From NCBI RefSeq assembly GCF_047496725.1, contig NC_132971.1:14936001-15000000 (forward strand): a DNA stretch of 64,000 nt, in the 5' to 3' direction. Within the stretch, counting starts at the first letter, position 1; every line of letters starts with the position of its first letter. Shown piece by piece: positions 25,566 to 38,413 of this stretch. The notes beneath the pieces are model-generated. The model was not told the DNA's origin. It did no database searches and saw only the letters and a list, made by a program, of their open reading frames with translations. The translations under genes and the position numbers were made by a program. The DNA is from Anoplolepis gracilipes. Taxonomy: Eukaryota > Arthropoda > Insecta > Hymenoptera > Formicidae.

Positions 25566-27583
25566 AATACATAATTACAAATAAGAAAGATAGATTAAAC
25601 TAAAAATTATTTACTTGTTGAATTTTTATATAATAATTATTGTAGAAAAAATTCTTAAATTTATTTTAGCATATGTGTTTTTTTATTGTAAAATTAAATA
25701 CTTGATTTATATATTGACAACTTTATTATTTTTTTAAATTTTTGTTTAAAATGAATTTTTGAAATGAGTCTTAAAAGTATATTAGATTTATTATAACTTT
25801 ATTTTCTTTTGAATACAATTTTTAAAATACAGATTTAAATGCCTAGTGAGAATGACAGATGGATTTAAATTCAAAAAGGATTTGAATAGACTATTCAGCT
25901 ATGCGATTCTTAAGTCTTCATATTGGTACGAAAAGTTAATGCACCATATTCGACGAACGAATCTTTTAAACGATATTTATATTCTCAGACCTTTCTAGAA
26001 TTATTAAAAGTATATTAGTAGAGAAACATACATACATTTAAATATCGAATTATGATATTTGAAAAGCAACATTTATTTATATGCAACTCATATATTTGTT
26101 TAAAATTTCTTATAAGCTTTACTTGATCAATGTAGCTGATCGAGTTGTTTTAATATTTATTTTATTTATATAATTTTCTGTGCTTTATCACTTTTCTTTT
26201 ACGTCACGTTTAAGGAGGAGAGTAGTATAGTTGCGAAATTATATGATAAAACTATCTATTTTTATTTTTTCTCTCAATATTTAACATTTTAATTGTTTTT
26301 TACTGAGCTTGTACGAGCTCTTTTTGAATTTTTATTACGATTTGTAGGCAATTCTTTTGTCGACTTTAATTATTTATGTTACTTTTGTAAAATTACAATT
26401 TTTTTAACCAAACGATTAAATCAATTTAGTTATTTTTAAATAAAAAGATAATTAAAAATGAATCAATGGTTTCTGAGAAAAAAGATATAACATAGAGATT
26501 CAAAACATGATTTTATAGGAGAACATTTCAAAGATTTTGATATCATTTTTACATATATAACATTTTTTAAAGTATTTAGATATATCCAAAAATTAACTAA
26601 TATATATATATAACTGGAAAATAAATATTAAAATTCTTTTTATTTAAAAAAAATTATCAATTTTTTTTAATTTAAAAAGAATTTTAATATTTATTTTCCA
26701 GTACATTTTCTGTCTTAAGATGCATCTTATAACAAAGAGCTGCAAACATTAAAATCAGAAAACATTGATATTAAAATATTTAGACATTGTTGAAATCTAG
26801 CGTAAGACTGAAAATTACTAAAGACAAGAAAAATACACGAAAGGCGGAATCGTGAATAAATATCATGCATAAATATCGTGAAGCTTTTAAAGTTGTGCTT
26901 TACGGTTAATAAAACCAAGAACTCGATTGCGGTTTGCAAGTGCCGAGAGAGATTGCCAAGCGGCGGCTTAAAATATTAATCTCAAAGGCGCGAAGAAGTG
27001 CACGGTGCGGAGGCGGACGACACCCCTCGTCGCGCAATATTTCTTTCCCCGCGCCAACCTTCCCGACAGTAGGTAGGTGACACACGGCCTGTTCCTGGCG
27101 TCTGACAAACGGGATACCCCGTGACCGGTTTTTACAAACGGCATAATCGGCCTGTCGACCGTCGCCGCCGTCGCCGTCGTCGCTTACGCGGTAGATACGC
27201 AGGGTGTGGGATAACGGAGCGACTCCGGACGCTGAAAGGGCGCAAATGACCTCGGTTTGCCACACCCACGGAGAGAATTATCATTTTAAATTTGTAAATG
27301 TACACGTCGCGGATATTAGGAGGAGAGAGATGCGGTTCCCCCGCGCTCGAGCGAGAAGATGCTGCGACGTCAGGGAGCGTCGGAACGAGGGATAAGATGA
27401 TGGCTCCGGCCATTATTATGATAATACCACCGCTTCTCCGCGAAGCGCTTCGGCTTTTGCGTTTCCGCGTCTTTTCGCTCTGGCCATCTTCTCCTCAAGA
27501 CGCACGTATAGTATACATGTCATCTACCTTTTCCCTTCCGCCGCTTTTCTTTTGCTACTCTCATCTCTCTCTTTCTCTTTCTT

Positions 27584-27635
<52 letters not shown>

Positions 27636-28802
27636 ACATTGTAGTGCTCTACATGAATATTCTAGGCAAATATTTTTCGCTAAAAGTTTTTGGACCACGC
27701 ATAATAGATATGTTTGTTATCAATAGCAAAGAGATGTTGAAAACGCGAACTTAAAAATAAAGTCTTCGTAAAGTCAAGATCTTCATTTGATAGCACATAC
27801 ACATATCAGGATGTCTACTCTCTGGGAAAAACATGGGAAACCTGGAATTTTCAGTGATTTCTTTTGTATCTCGAAAAATCAGGAAAGTCTCATGGAATTT
27901 TAGGATTCAGGAAATTTTTTCGAAAATTTTTTTTTTTGATAATTTTGCCCTCAACAGTCAGCCTTGTGTATGAAACTGGTGTCTCACTTTGGAAACTCAT
28001 TAATTGTTGAGAATGATCTTGTTTTATTTTTAATAATTCTAGAGTTTTTGATAGATTAAATAAATAATTCTGGCTATTGTGAACAAAAAATGGCTCGGAA
28101 CAAACCAAGACGCCAAGTTTACGCTGCTTATTTTGTCCGCTGACGATTTTTTTAGCATTTTTTATCAGATTTTAAGTGTTCAAAAATTCTACAACAATTA
28201 TACAAAATGTTCTATACGTAAAAATTATTATATTATTATATTAATATATTAAACAAATCAAATCATCCGAGATGCCGGACATATACGTAATAAATACATA
28301 CATAATTTATCATCTTTATAGTACGTACTGAAAGGATCATTAATGCCTTTATGAATTTATGTACGTACACATACATTTTCCATATATGTATGTACAAAAT
28401 ATATAAATGTATTGATATGTGCATAAATTCTTTTATAAATTAATGACGCTTTCTGTATATACATATGCACAATTAATTTATTATAGACGAGCGAAGATAT
28501 GAGGTGAGACGAGTACTTTTTTATTTTTTTTAATATACTTAACTTTTATTACAGGACAGTTGAATAGATATTTTAAATTTTTTAAAGAATACATAGATAT
28601 ATGGGTCTGATAAAATATATTTTTTTTTTAATTTTCTTTATTTCTTGTCATATAGTTTCGCAGCGACTTTTAGTCGCTGTTTCACGTTGCTTTCGATTGT
28701 GATTAAAAATATAAGAAATATAATTTTTTTCAGGGTGAAGGCGATTATAAACTGTGTCCGCGGGATAAGGTACTCTTCATCTCGACATTGCATGGAGGGT
28801 AG
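23236..28802 (+). CDS. URM1: Ubiquitin-related modifier 1, 5 exons
   Basis: Exons are 23236-23279, 23376-23440, 23510-23591, 24986-25034 and 28734-28802. They total 309 nt and encode 102 aa (human URM1 is 101). The protein reads MSSNVVGLSLTIEFGGGAELL, then HELNLPGDGWTLKRLL, LLTERPELFMQGDTV, RPGILILVNDADWELL and the invariant C-terminus LFISTLHGG, whose di-glycine is thiocarboxylated. In the known pathway the E1-like UBA4/MOCS3 activates URM1, which then donates sulfur for 2-thiouridine at the wobble position of Lys/Glu/Gln tRNAs. It can also be conjugated to proteins under oxidative stress. Donors are consensus-like (GTAAGG, GTAAGTA, GTAAGTG, GTGAGTG). The last intron (25035-28733, 3.7 kb) is far longer than the first two and full of repeats. 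AATAAA at 28883-28888 is a close poly(A) signal. Confidence 0.97.
24096..24334. mobile_element. 239-bp foldback MITE candidate (Tc1/mariner-like TA ends)
   Basis: In URM1 intron 3, almost the whole unit is an inverted repeat of about 100 bp per arm around a short loop. Each end is TACACGGAGAAAATTT or its reverse complement, flanked by TA. Arms such as AGTAACTGTGGATCATTAG and its partner CTAATGGTCCACAGTTACT differ at only one or two bases, so the element is young or the hairpin is kept by conversion. There is no coding capacity. Confidence 0.88.
24514..24661. mobile_element. ~148-bp MITE candidate with GC-rich terminal inverted repeats
   Basis: The left end GGGCCGCCGCACACACTTTT is mirrored by AAAAGTGTGTGCGGCGGCC at the right. 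The inverted similarity continues inward through ATGCATATAC and AAGGAA, about 45 bp per arm with small gaps. TAA on both sides (left 24514-24516, right 24659-24661) could be a 3-bp target duplication of the PIF/Harbinger kind (inference). The element lies in URM1 intron 3, 180 bp after the previous foldback element. Confidence 0.8.
25512..25565. repeat. Interrupted (AT)n microsatellite
   Basis: Two TA tracts separated by ACACATACA lie in URM1 intron 4. Confidence 0.9.
26613..26702. repeat. 90-bp near-perfect AT-rich hairpin
   Basis: ACTGGAAAATAAATATTAAA at 26613 has its exact reverse complement ending at 26702, with about 36 paired bases per arm and a loop of roughly 18-20 nt. It lies in URM1 intron 4. 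The shape is that of a small foldback element. It is also formally compatible with a small-RNA hairpin, although the low GC content argues against a miRNA. Confidence 0.85.
26930..27520. promoter_or_regulatory. CpG-rich block inside URM1 intron 4
   Basis: This ~600-bp stretch is much richer in G+C and CpG (for example CGTCGCCGCCGTCGCCGTCG around 27160) than the AT-rich intron around it, and it runs directly into a CT tract. Short open frames on both strands show no recognisable protein. It may be an alternative promoter, an enhancer or an unrecognised non-coding exon (inference). Confidence 0.35.
27562..27632. repeat. (CT)n / (CTTT)n polypyrimidine tract
   Basis: A 71-bp C/T-only tract ends in more than 20 uninterrupted CT units. 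It lies at the right edge of the CpG-rich block in URM1 intron 4. Such GA/CT tracts are known binding sites of GAGA-type factors in insects; that role is not shown here. Confidence 0.95.
27807..27945 (+). mobile_element. hAT-like non-autonomous fragment (left end)
   Basis: The sequence begins CAGGATGTCTACTCTCTGGG and continues with GGAAACCTGGAATTTTCAG and CTCGAAAAATCAGGAAAG. From memory this matches the CAGGGTGTCTA...CTGGAAAACCTGGAATTTTC pattern of a widespread animal hAT-type repeat. No matching right terminus was found downstream, so it is probably a truncated copy. Confidence 0.5.
28320..28460. repeat. Imperfect inverted repeat, ~47 bp arms
   Basis: In URM1 intron 4 the arm TACGTACTGAAAGGATCATT near 28322 pairs imperfectly with the arm ending CTTTCTGTATATACAT near 28465. 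Aligned in inverse orientation they share GAAAG, TCATTAAT and GAATTTATG blocks. The arms are about 75 percent similar by eye, consistent with a decayed foldback element. Confidence 0.6.
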
Positions 28803-28888
28803 AAGGTACAAATTTCCAATATATTGACAATCGACGAGGATAAATGTGATCCACCCGACTATCGCGGAACCTTTTTTTACATAATAAA

Positions 28889-30401
28889 GAATTTTATATG
28901 TATTTAAAATCATTGCACTAAGAGAATAAAATGTTTTTCCATGATGCTAGAGAATATCTATTTATAGTTAAAGTTTCAAATAATAATTATAATATTAGAT
29001 TATACAGAAAAACACAATTGTTTTGTTTTATAATAATTCGACTGTTAAAATCAATATTGCTTTTTCAATATTATTACATTCGGCTGATTTTTTGAAATTT
29101 GGCTTAGATATTTTTAATAAGATTAACTTATGAATTATCCTGATGCGTAATAAATGAACAAACATTTTGTTGTGTTCATAATAAACTGAAACTTTTAAAT
29201 TGTATCAATTAGTCAGTATACAATTTTATTTTTGGTCACGTGTGGATTGCATATTTCCTTTGTTCGTTTCATGTTTCTATTTTATAAAAAAAGTATAACT
29301 TGATATATAAAGCGAGGTATTCATTCAAATATTCCATTTATGAGAATCGCGTATGATGTAATTCAATGGATATTAAATTAGAAGCATATTGGTCTAAATT
29401 TAAAAAAAGCTTTTTTTCGATAAATTGGGTAACTTTGTTGACAAATAAAAAAATTTTTTGTATATTTTATGTTACCTGAAATACTTGAATTCTATGAAAT
29501 TATTTATATCAATATTTATTATATTTTTTACTGAATATTTTTTACTTGGATTTTTTATTGTTAGCCAATTTCGTAGAGTTTGCAATAATATTGTATTATT
29601 CCTTGAAACTTATCCTTTATCCTAATTTCCTAGCTGAATGCAATTTGATAGCAATGCGTATCTTTTACATATATTCTGGACTTGAATAGCTTTATGTATA
29701 TTGCGTTATAATTGTGTAACAATGCATAGTAATGTAGGATTCTCTTTTTCATTAAAGCGAAAAATTTGAGTAATGAAAAGTTAATAGAAAAATTTTGTCG
29801 CAAGATCTTTGAAATTGCGACATTATGTGTATTATAATGGTAAATATATTTATTAACTCTAGAATTGTCAATAATACAAGGCATAATATTCTGAAAGCTT
29901 TTGATTAAAATTTTAATAAAATGCGTACATTTTTCTTATTATAATCTATTATTTCTTTTATTTTTATTTTGTACATTTACTAACACTATATGTATATATA
30001 TATAAGATAAATTAGTTTCATTAACAATTAAAAATATTAATAAGTTAAAAAGATATTTCTTTTATAATATTTATATAAGCAGAAATTATTCTGTTTGACA
30101 CATTGCATATAACTAAAAAGACTTAATATTTTTGAAGTCTCCTTAATGATAATTTTTAGAAGAAACTTTTAAAAGAAAAAAAATGCGTATCAATATAGTA
30201 ATATTAAATTTAACCTGAGGTACAATACAGTAATATTAAATATTATATTTATAACCCATGAACGTGTTACATGTAAAAAATATTAATATATTCTATGTAT
30301 ACATATAGCTTTATAGCAAATATGTTTGATAGCTTAAAGCCGGATGAATGAGCACGAACAATAACAAACGAATAACAGCGGACGAGCTTGAAAAGACATT
30401 A

Positions 30402-30457
<56 letters not shown>

Positions 30458-30885
30458 TCACTTTCTATGGAATTAACAAATTGTATAAAATAATTTTAAA
30501 TTAAATAACGCTTCTTCTATTGATATTCGTCGACATTTGGTAATTGTATTTTTTTCTCTTTTATCTGGCTTACAATTAGTAAAGTCTTTTTTGAAAGATA
30601 CAACGATTGAATTTTGAAATTCAATAGTACAGATATATGATTTCTGATTAAAGCGCACGGCTGCATTTATGCAAATTGCGAAATTATAGTTGCGCCTCGT
30701 TAATATATCAAAATCATAGTTAGGACATAACTCTATGAAATAGATTTCATGATACTGGGAAACCAATCGCTGGCGACGGATCGATAGGATCCACCACCAC
30801 CTGCATCTAGTATAATAATCTAGCGATACACAATGGCGCCAATTAATCACGCGCATGAGCTCCGCATAAAATCGAGAAAAAGATC
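28889..30885. other. AT-rich non-coding sequence
   Basis: After the URM1 poly(A) signal the sequence is strongly AT-rich, with homopolymers and no credible exon. It contains an (AT)n microsatellite at 30414-30445 and a short direct repeat (ATAGTAATATTAAATTTAACC and ACAGTAATATTAAAT) near 30195-30240. The small open frames at 29630-29884 and 30473-30856 on the minus strand lack any domain signal. Confidence 0.5.
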
Positions 30886-31520
30886 CTAACGATCGTCGAT
30901 CATAAACGACCGATATATAGCGTATCTACTTCTCTTTCCCCCCTCCCCCCCTGTGCTTTCCGATCTTTTCGCACGTGTGTGCGTTTGCACATGTCGTTTA
31001 TGTGTGCGAGTATGGGAAATGCATCCTCCTATCAACGAGAACCTGAGTGTGTCGCAATCGCTAATGGCCTGGCCGGGTTGGATGGTCCAGTGATTAATTG
31101 TGTCACCCATGATTACATTACGGACGCGCGCTGCGGATTCACTATATTATATACGGCCGTATACATGCGTGTAGCGGGCGGATTGCATGTTTGCACGAGG
31201 AAACGCGCGTGTACGTGCCTGTAACAAGTCGACCAGGCCGCGGGAAACGTGCGTCCTGGCGGAAACGTCCGGCCTGCTAATCTGCAATCGCAAGGTGTAC
31301 CCCGATGACGCATGCGAAGAAACGCTCCGCTAATGCTCACTGTTGTGCGGTATCACGAGCTTTCCGTTTCCGTATGCGTATTTATGTACTCGTGACGCCG
31401 TCGGTCGTCTCGTTGATATTCGTAACTGTCTGAGAGCGCTTTCGCACGCACGTATGTACTTCGCAGTCTATAATCTATACATACGGCACTGTACTACCGG
31501 GGTAGTTCGTGAGTAGCATA
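30886..31520. promoter_or_regulatory. CpG-rich block, possible regulatory element
   Basis: This ~630-bp stretch has balanced composition and many CpGs between AT-rich flanks. It includes C-runs at 30940-30951, an alternating TGTGTGCG segment near 30975-31015 and a TAATGGCCTGGCCGG stretch near 31060. No open frame resembles a known protein. An enhancer or promoter is plausible but unproven. Confidence 0.3.
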
Positions 31521-34500
31521 TGAAATGAAGAGAGATTCCTTATTTAAATATCAAACAAAAATCTTATAAAAGAATATTTTTCACGTACATCCTACATAAT
31601 GGAAAATAAATATCTTTGCGTGAATTAAGGGACGCAGATAAACAATTTTCATTCTTGATTTAATTTTTAAATAAAGTCTCCTTCTTAAAGAATACTTCTA
31701 ATCTTGAGGATGCTTCTAATCTAATTTAAATCAAAAATCAAAAAATTATATATTCTTATATACTTATATGCGAATTATTTTGCGACGATTATCAAGACTA
31801 GGCAATAATTAGCTTTGTCTTTTGAATTCTGCGAAATGGATGATAATAAAAATAATGGGAGATGAGATTTCTTACACTTAGTGAAACTGTCATTTCTCCT
31901 CTGTGTGATGTGGTTCATTATTTTGACTCCATTTCCTAAAACCGTCCGAAAGAATTATATATTTGTCATCCTTATCCTATACCGGTATTTAAATGTTCAA
32001 TGTTTTTTGGCCTCAGTCTACCTCGATGAAAATTGAACACGTGCACAGACTTACCGGGGAATTAGATTCAGAGGTGAAGGGCTGGGGATTCTCGCGCGAA
32101 GATGAAATCGGCCCGGTATCACCGCAGTATTAAAGTTTCGCGACGTCTCTAACAGTTGTTCCACTTTTAAACGCAAGTATAATTTCTGTTATCTCCAACT
32201 GGCGTGGTGTGCACCTCGCGATGCCGCGAAATATAAAATAATAAAAGGGCACGACGAGCGGGGGGGTGAGACGACGGGAACTTTGGCCATTACGTCGAAA
32301 CAGTTCGGCGCTAACGCGTCTTCAACTTTTAACGGTCTCATATTTTGTATCCCTTTCGCTATTTCTTGCAATTTAGACAGCTGAATCTCGCAATTTTAGG
32401 CAAATTTTATACATTAAAATCTAAGAACACTTTTAAATATCAGGATTGAATATTTGAAACAAAATCCAGAACACCGAGAATATCTCTTTTTTCCTTCTCA
32501 TTAGTAATTACGTAGTATTTAGTCACATAATTACATTTAACTTGCGATCCTCTTTAGTAGGTAATATTTGTTTTAGTTTACCGCTACTCAGCCATTTGGT
32601 TACTAATCCTCTTAGTTGCTTCCTATCTAGCACACCGGTACGCAGCTTTTGTATTTTGATTTCTACATGTATACCACAATTATTGTTGCTAAAAGTATTA
32701 AGGAAAGATGTATTTTCTATTTGCTAAAAAGTGCAAAATATAATAAAGAATATATATTTGAAGAAAAATAGATTTTCTTTCATTTTTTTTTATTATAATT
32801 ATAAAAGAATATTATATATAGAGATATTATATCTTAGAAAAAAAGCATTACGTAATTCGTATACACAGTACATTCTTTTCAAATTTTATTTTTAGAGAGA
32901 TTATTTATTCTATATTTTTAAATTTTCTAAAATCGTGAACTTTTCCAAACTAACACTCTCTTAACAAAAGAAAAAAACAGAAGAGAGATAATTCAATTAT
33001 TGTGCTGTAAACAGGGATTTTAACTTCAGTCTAACATAAAGGCTTTTCTAAACAGTTTGTTCTTTATGTTATGGTAGCATCAACGTTTTTGCGATAAGAG
33101 AAGCCGTTTAAAAATTGCAAACTCGCTGTCTAATGACACGTAATGTCTTTCTTTCGATCTGATTGTGAGACGAGGAAAATGAACATGCAGTAGTAAGGTT
33201 GCCATGAAAGATTGAACGGGATTCGTTTGTAAGGACGAATAATTTTGTACGGATAACACCTACCGGATTGCACTTGGCTACGAGCCCAAAATCATTTCGA
33301 TAGGATCGAGATCTATTTGCGACTGGCTCTTTACTTCCGTGTTTTTTCGTTCGATATATTTGTCCATCTTATACTACCTACTATTCGTCAGTATTCGCCT
33401 ATTCTCGTTTTATTCTTCGCTTTTTCTCCTTTTCTTGTCTCTAAGACATGAATCATTAGCGTAAAGCGAATAGTTTTATGAGCTGTAGCGAGTAGATGCT
33501 ATCGCGTTATATTTTTTTTTAAGCGCGACACCCGCATTGTTCCTCTGCGATTTTTGTTACTAATCATCGCTTGCCTCAACCGACTGTGTTAAGGACTTCA
33601 AGGATGGTTCTTTTTAAAACATCCTTTTCTCCAGGACATCTCTTTTTTACTCTCGACTCGAGACAAACGTAAAAAAAACTTGCTGTTACAAAGAAACATT
33701 TACAAATGCTTTCTCCGACCTTAATGAGCTTTGCAAATGTTGTAGCTTAATATAAAAACGCGTACTTTTTTTTATGCACGAATGTAGAAATAGGATTAAA
33801 ATTATGGCAGTTGAAACAATTTCGTGAAAAATATTTAAAAATTTTTTTATTTTTTTAAAAACTTGTGCACAATATTTTTATTTTTGTAAAATTATTGTTT
33901 GCATGAAATTTATTTGTATGTATTTGTTACCACGATTATTTAATAATTCGTCGTATATTTATGATAACGTAAAATTTAATATTATCGATAATTGTTATTG
34001 ACATTTTACGTCTTGATATGCCTTTCAATTTTTTCGACACATTAAAAGTAACTTTATGGAACTTATGGATTAAGTTTTACGATTATATTAGTCAATGAAA
34101 AACCGTGCAAATTCAATTCATATTAAAAGATTTTTTTTATTTTTAGTTTAGAATTTTTGGTGTTGTTTAGCATTTTGTTTAGCACTTTTCGTGTTGTAAA
34201 TATATAAGATCAAAGAAACTTTTTAACAATAATATGAAAAATAATGTGCGATATAGTATCGTTTTCTGGATGATGTTTCATAAAAGGCGTGGTTACGAGT
34301 ACAATATCTCGTGGAATCATTTGACCGGTAGCTTTACGGGAGCCAGTCGATCGTAAAAAGGGATCTTGACACATAGCTCGTAAAACCGACTTAATTCGTC
34401 CTATAAAGGGAAACGCCTTCGTCGAGGCTAGCGGCTAATGCCTCTCGTTTTTCCTTCCGTTCACATACGCTTTATATGTCTCAATCATTAGACCTGCATT

Positions 34501-34840
34501 CCATTAAATTTCATTCATTCCAATTAATTAAAATATTTTTATTCAAATACATAACTTTATTCCGTTATTTAAGGAAAACTTTTTTTCGTTTTTATTACAT
34601 TAAATCATTAATTTTATTTATTTCAATTTATTTCAATTTATTTCCTTGAATGGCTTTTAAATACAAAAATATTAAAGTACGAAAATATTTGTTACACGAA
34701 TATATTGATAAGTTAAATTATTTCATATTATTATATTTTTGATAATCGAAATATTACACATTACACAATAGGGAATAAGAATGGCATTCTGTATAGATAT
34801 ATACTAGATACGTGATACACGAGTCGAATCAACCCTTTCA
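31521..34840. other. Non-coding sequence with mixed composition
   Basis: Mostly AT-rich, with moderately CpG-containing patches at 32030-32350 and 33170-33700. A 10-bp tandem repeat (TTTATTTCAA type, about three copies) lies at 34617-34644. I see no exon with coding character and no RNA gene. Confidence 0.45.
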
Positions 34841-35475
34841 TTGTCAGTACATGGGCTGTTTACTATAGTCTTGCTCTTTATTTTGCACATATACATACAC
34901 GTATAATTTCACAGTGTAGGGACCGAAACATCGCAAAATAAAGAGCCGAAGGCGCACCTGTATATTTCGAAAAGTAAACGGTGGAAGGAAAGATACGATA
35001 ATAGAAGGAAAAAGAGAATAAGGAGGGAGAGGCAGAAAAGAGAAGGAATTTTCTTTCCCTAATATCTTCCCATCTCCCGTCGAATGCACAACTCTGGCAA
35101 ATTGGAAGAAGTGTGCTCCCTACCTCTCGCGGGCTCGACAGCCCGGGGTGTATGTTAACGGCAAGCGGAGAAGAGAAGGGGTAGTTGGCGGCGGATTGCA
35201 CAATGCACGAGATTTCGTCCGGTCCATCGGGAGTCCCGTCGCGTTCCCGTGGGCGGCTATTAGGGTGCGGGGGTCTTCGCGGAGGGATTTCCTCTGCAGG
35301 ATGGCAAGACTCGCTGGGGGCGAGGAGAACCGTCCGGGCAAGGATGGCAGATAATTTGTCCAGCGTCCCCTTCTTCGTCCTTTCTCCTCTTTCTACCGCC
35401 CCTTCGTCGACGTTTCGTCGATACTCAGGAAAAGCATGGGGACAAGTCTGCGCCGCTGACCCGAATTTCAACTAG
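34841..35475. other. GC-richer block with long non-homologous open frames
   Basis: The GC-rich composition opens several overlapping frames, the longest on the minus strand at 34878-35471 (197 codons). Its product is a low-complexity mix of Pro/Ser/Arg with no domain, and comparable frames run on the opposite strand. I therefore treat this as a CpG-rich non-coding block rather than a gene. Confidence 0.35.
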
Positions 35476-38352
35476 ATGTCTGTGTCTATTTTAGTTATAT
35501 CAACTCGTAACGCTTCTCACCCGCAATATGCGACAATGTAGTAAATATACAGAATAATATAATCGCGGATACATCTAAGAAAATAATGCTCATTTTTTAA
35601 ATAATATTTTTCACGCAAAAATATATTCTATAAATAAAAAGTAAAACAGAGAAAATAGTGAAAGAGAAACATTACGTAAATTGTATACAAGTGTATTTAA
35701 GATTTTATACATGTATTAATAATAACATACATCATATTTCAGATTTTTTAAGCAATTAATTTAATAAAATTCCGATTTTGATAGTTATTGAAACGACCAT
35801 TAGTACGCTTACCGCACGCACGTTTTAGTATGCTCTGTGAACGATCATGAACAATTGCCAAAGCCGGGTGCATGTGAAATCCAGGGTGCATTTAGGCTAT
35901 CAATTTTCTGCACCACTCGATATTTCCAGTATCACACAATTCTCTCATGCGGCACGAAGTGCTGCGAGAATCTTGCCAGTTTTGCATCAGCGCAATACCA
36001 AAATCATATATACAGAGTGTACTGAATAATACATACGGCTGACGCCGCATACAATGTGCAAAGAATATTGAACAACTTTACATGTTTAAACATTTCGAAA
36101 AAAATATTAAAAATAAAAAATTTATTTAAAGATAGAAATCAAGCAATTTACGATATACATTTTATTTAATGATTCCGTGTGTTAAGAAGCGATGCAATGT
36201 TAGTGTCATAAAAATGAAATAATAATGGAATGAATTTTCACACACATACACAAGCCAGATAATGTTGCCTGTAGCTAATTACGGATTAAATTCGATTATA
36301 TTGTTCTTACAGTTTTATACGTAATTTCATTTAACGTATTTACCGCACGATAAATTCCGATTTTTATTACCTCTCTCGAAAACAACGTATATATACTTGT
36401 ACTCTGAAGAATTGAAGCGTACGCTATTATAGTTCCGTGCTAAATGTAATATAATTCTGAAAAGTAATTAAGCCAAAAAAAAGGAATATATTTTATTTAT
36501 GATAAAATCTTATTCTCTCCATTCTGTAGTGTGTTCTTATATTACATTTTTTCGCGTTTTTTATTTTTTTATCGTCTAATAATGCGTCTTATTTTTCATG
36601 AAAAATTTTATTAAAAATAGGAGCGACTAAAAAATATTCGATGAAAAATTCCTATTAAACCTGTGTTTCTTCCACGTGCATTTAAAACATCTGATCTTTT
36701 GATTGCTATTTATATTATTTATTATGATTTATAAACTATTAATTAATATATAATTTATAAGCTTTAAAAATCTAGTCACTTATGTTATAGCAGTAAATAC
36801 ATATTATGTAGCACATAATTCTAGGATTTAAATTCAAAGGCCAGTATTTTGAGCTCACATTTATCACTAAATGTAAGTTCAGAATACAAGCCTACGAATC
36901 TTGAACTTGATATATATTTTTTATATAATTATAACTTTATATAACATATTTTTTATATAAATATGGGAAAGTTATTAAAATAATAATATAATAATATAAT
37001 TCTAATGGTGGAATACGACTCGATTATAAACTATAATGAAAACAAATTTCCTATGCATATGAAAATATGAATATTTTATTCAACGCTTGCACCCTGTTTG
37101 GTCAGAAAATTTCTTGGCTCGTTATACCGGAGGAAAATAATTCCATAAGGACAAACGAGGACTTTAAACGGTGGGCCCGGCTGGTATGGGGCGGAAAAAA
37201 GAAAATTGTGTGCCAGACTATCAGGGCGACTTCTTACTTGGGTAATTCCTTGGTAGTGTTTGTTTTCATATAACTACGACTTTTGGTACGGCAAATTTCG
37301 ATGTTGCTGCGGCCGTGCCAGAGAGGGTGGTAAATGGTACTAAAGAGAGAACGCAATTTGTATGTACAGTAAGCCGCTGTAATTGCCAGACCACCTATCT
37401 ACCATCGTAAATGCGTATCGAGTACCCCGACTTTGCTCCTTCCTTCCCTCCTCCCGTTACCGCCAATTTACATATTATAATTTATAGATGAGAGATACTG
37501 CGCCACAGGAGAGAAGCGGCTGCTTTTCCCACGAAGTTGGAACTTTAACGTGCTTCGCGGTGATAATTCTCTCCGATCTCAATGGTATTTCAGCCTGTCG
37601 TGAAGCGATATTAAACTTTACATGGCGTATTGTGGCAATTTTATCTCTAATAATGTTTAAAGAGAGAAATATTACATAAATTTATTTGTTACTTCAAAGT
37701 AGCCTATTATTTTATCGTTTTATTATGTGATTATTTTGTATAAAAGATATAAGTTTTCAAACAATTTTCAGTAAGCAAACAATTTTGTACAATTATGCTT
37801 AATCTTTTTTTTCACAACAAATATTACGAACAAATTTGCTATTTTTGATATTTTGTCCATTATTCTTTTTGTACACAATATTCTTCCAGAAAACACAAGT
37901 AATTCATGAAAAGTATTTATTCATGACTTTCTTGCGACGATTGATCTTCTTGTCTCTTTTTTTATGCGGAACAGTATCGATTAAAGGGTGAGAATAAAAA
38001 TGCGTTGTAACGATATTTTTCATATTGTTTTTTTTTTTTTTGGGAGAATTTCAGCATTATCATTTCGTGTTTACAAGAGGGATATCTTTTTGTTTTGATA
38101 CGTAGTTTTTATGCGTTCGTTGTACTTGCCGCCAGAAAATTTCATTCCAAGAACATCAGTCCGTGAAAAACGCAGTAAAAGTGAGAAGAGGTAGTTTATT
38201 TTATACTGACATGCTTTTACGTGGCGCGACGAAAGCTCGTTGATTATGACAGTGTTTTGGATGTACAAGAGGGTGCACTCCGTGATAAAATCTAAAATGT
38301 TTAAGAGATGACGAAGCGGACGAAGATGTACGAGTCTGGAAAATTACCGCAT

Positions 38353-38413
<61 letters not shown>

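Noticed and set aside
1..28802. A ubiquitin-pathway gene cluster (UBE2K, RFWD3, URM1) acting as one system
   Set aside because: The genes are on alternating strands, separated by unrelated genes, and act in different known pathways; proximity alone does not support a joint function.
34878..35471. 197-codon open frame on the minus strand
   Set aside because: Low-complexity product with no domain, overlapping open frames on the other strand, and no phase-matched neighbouring exon; explained by GC-rich composition.
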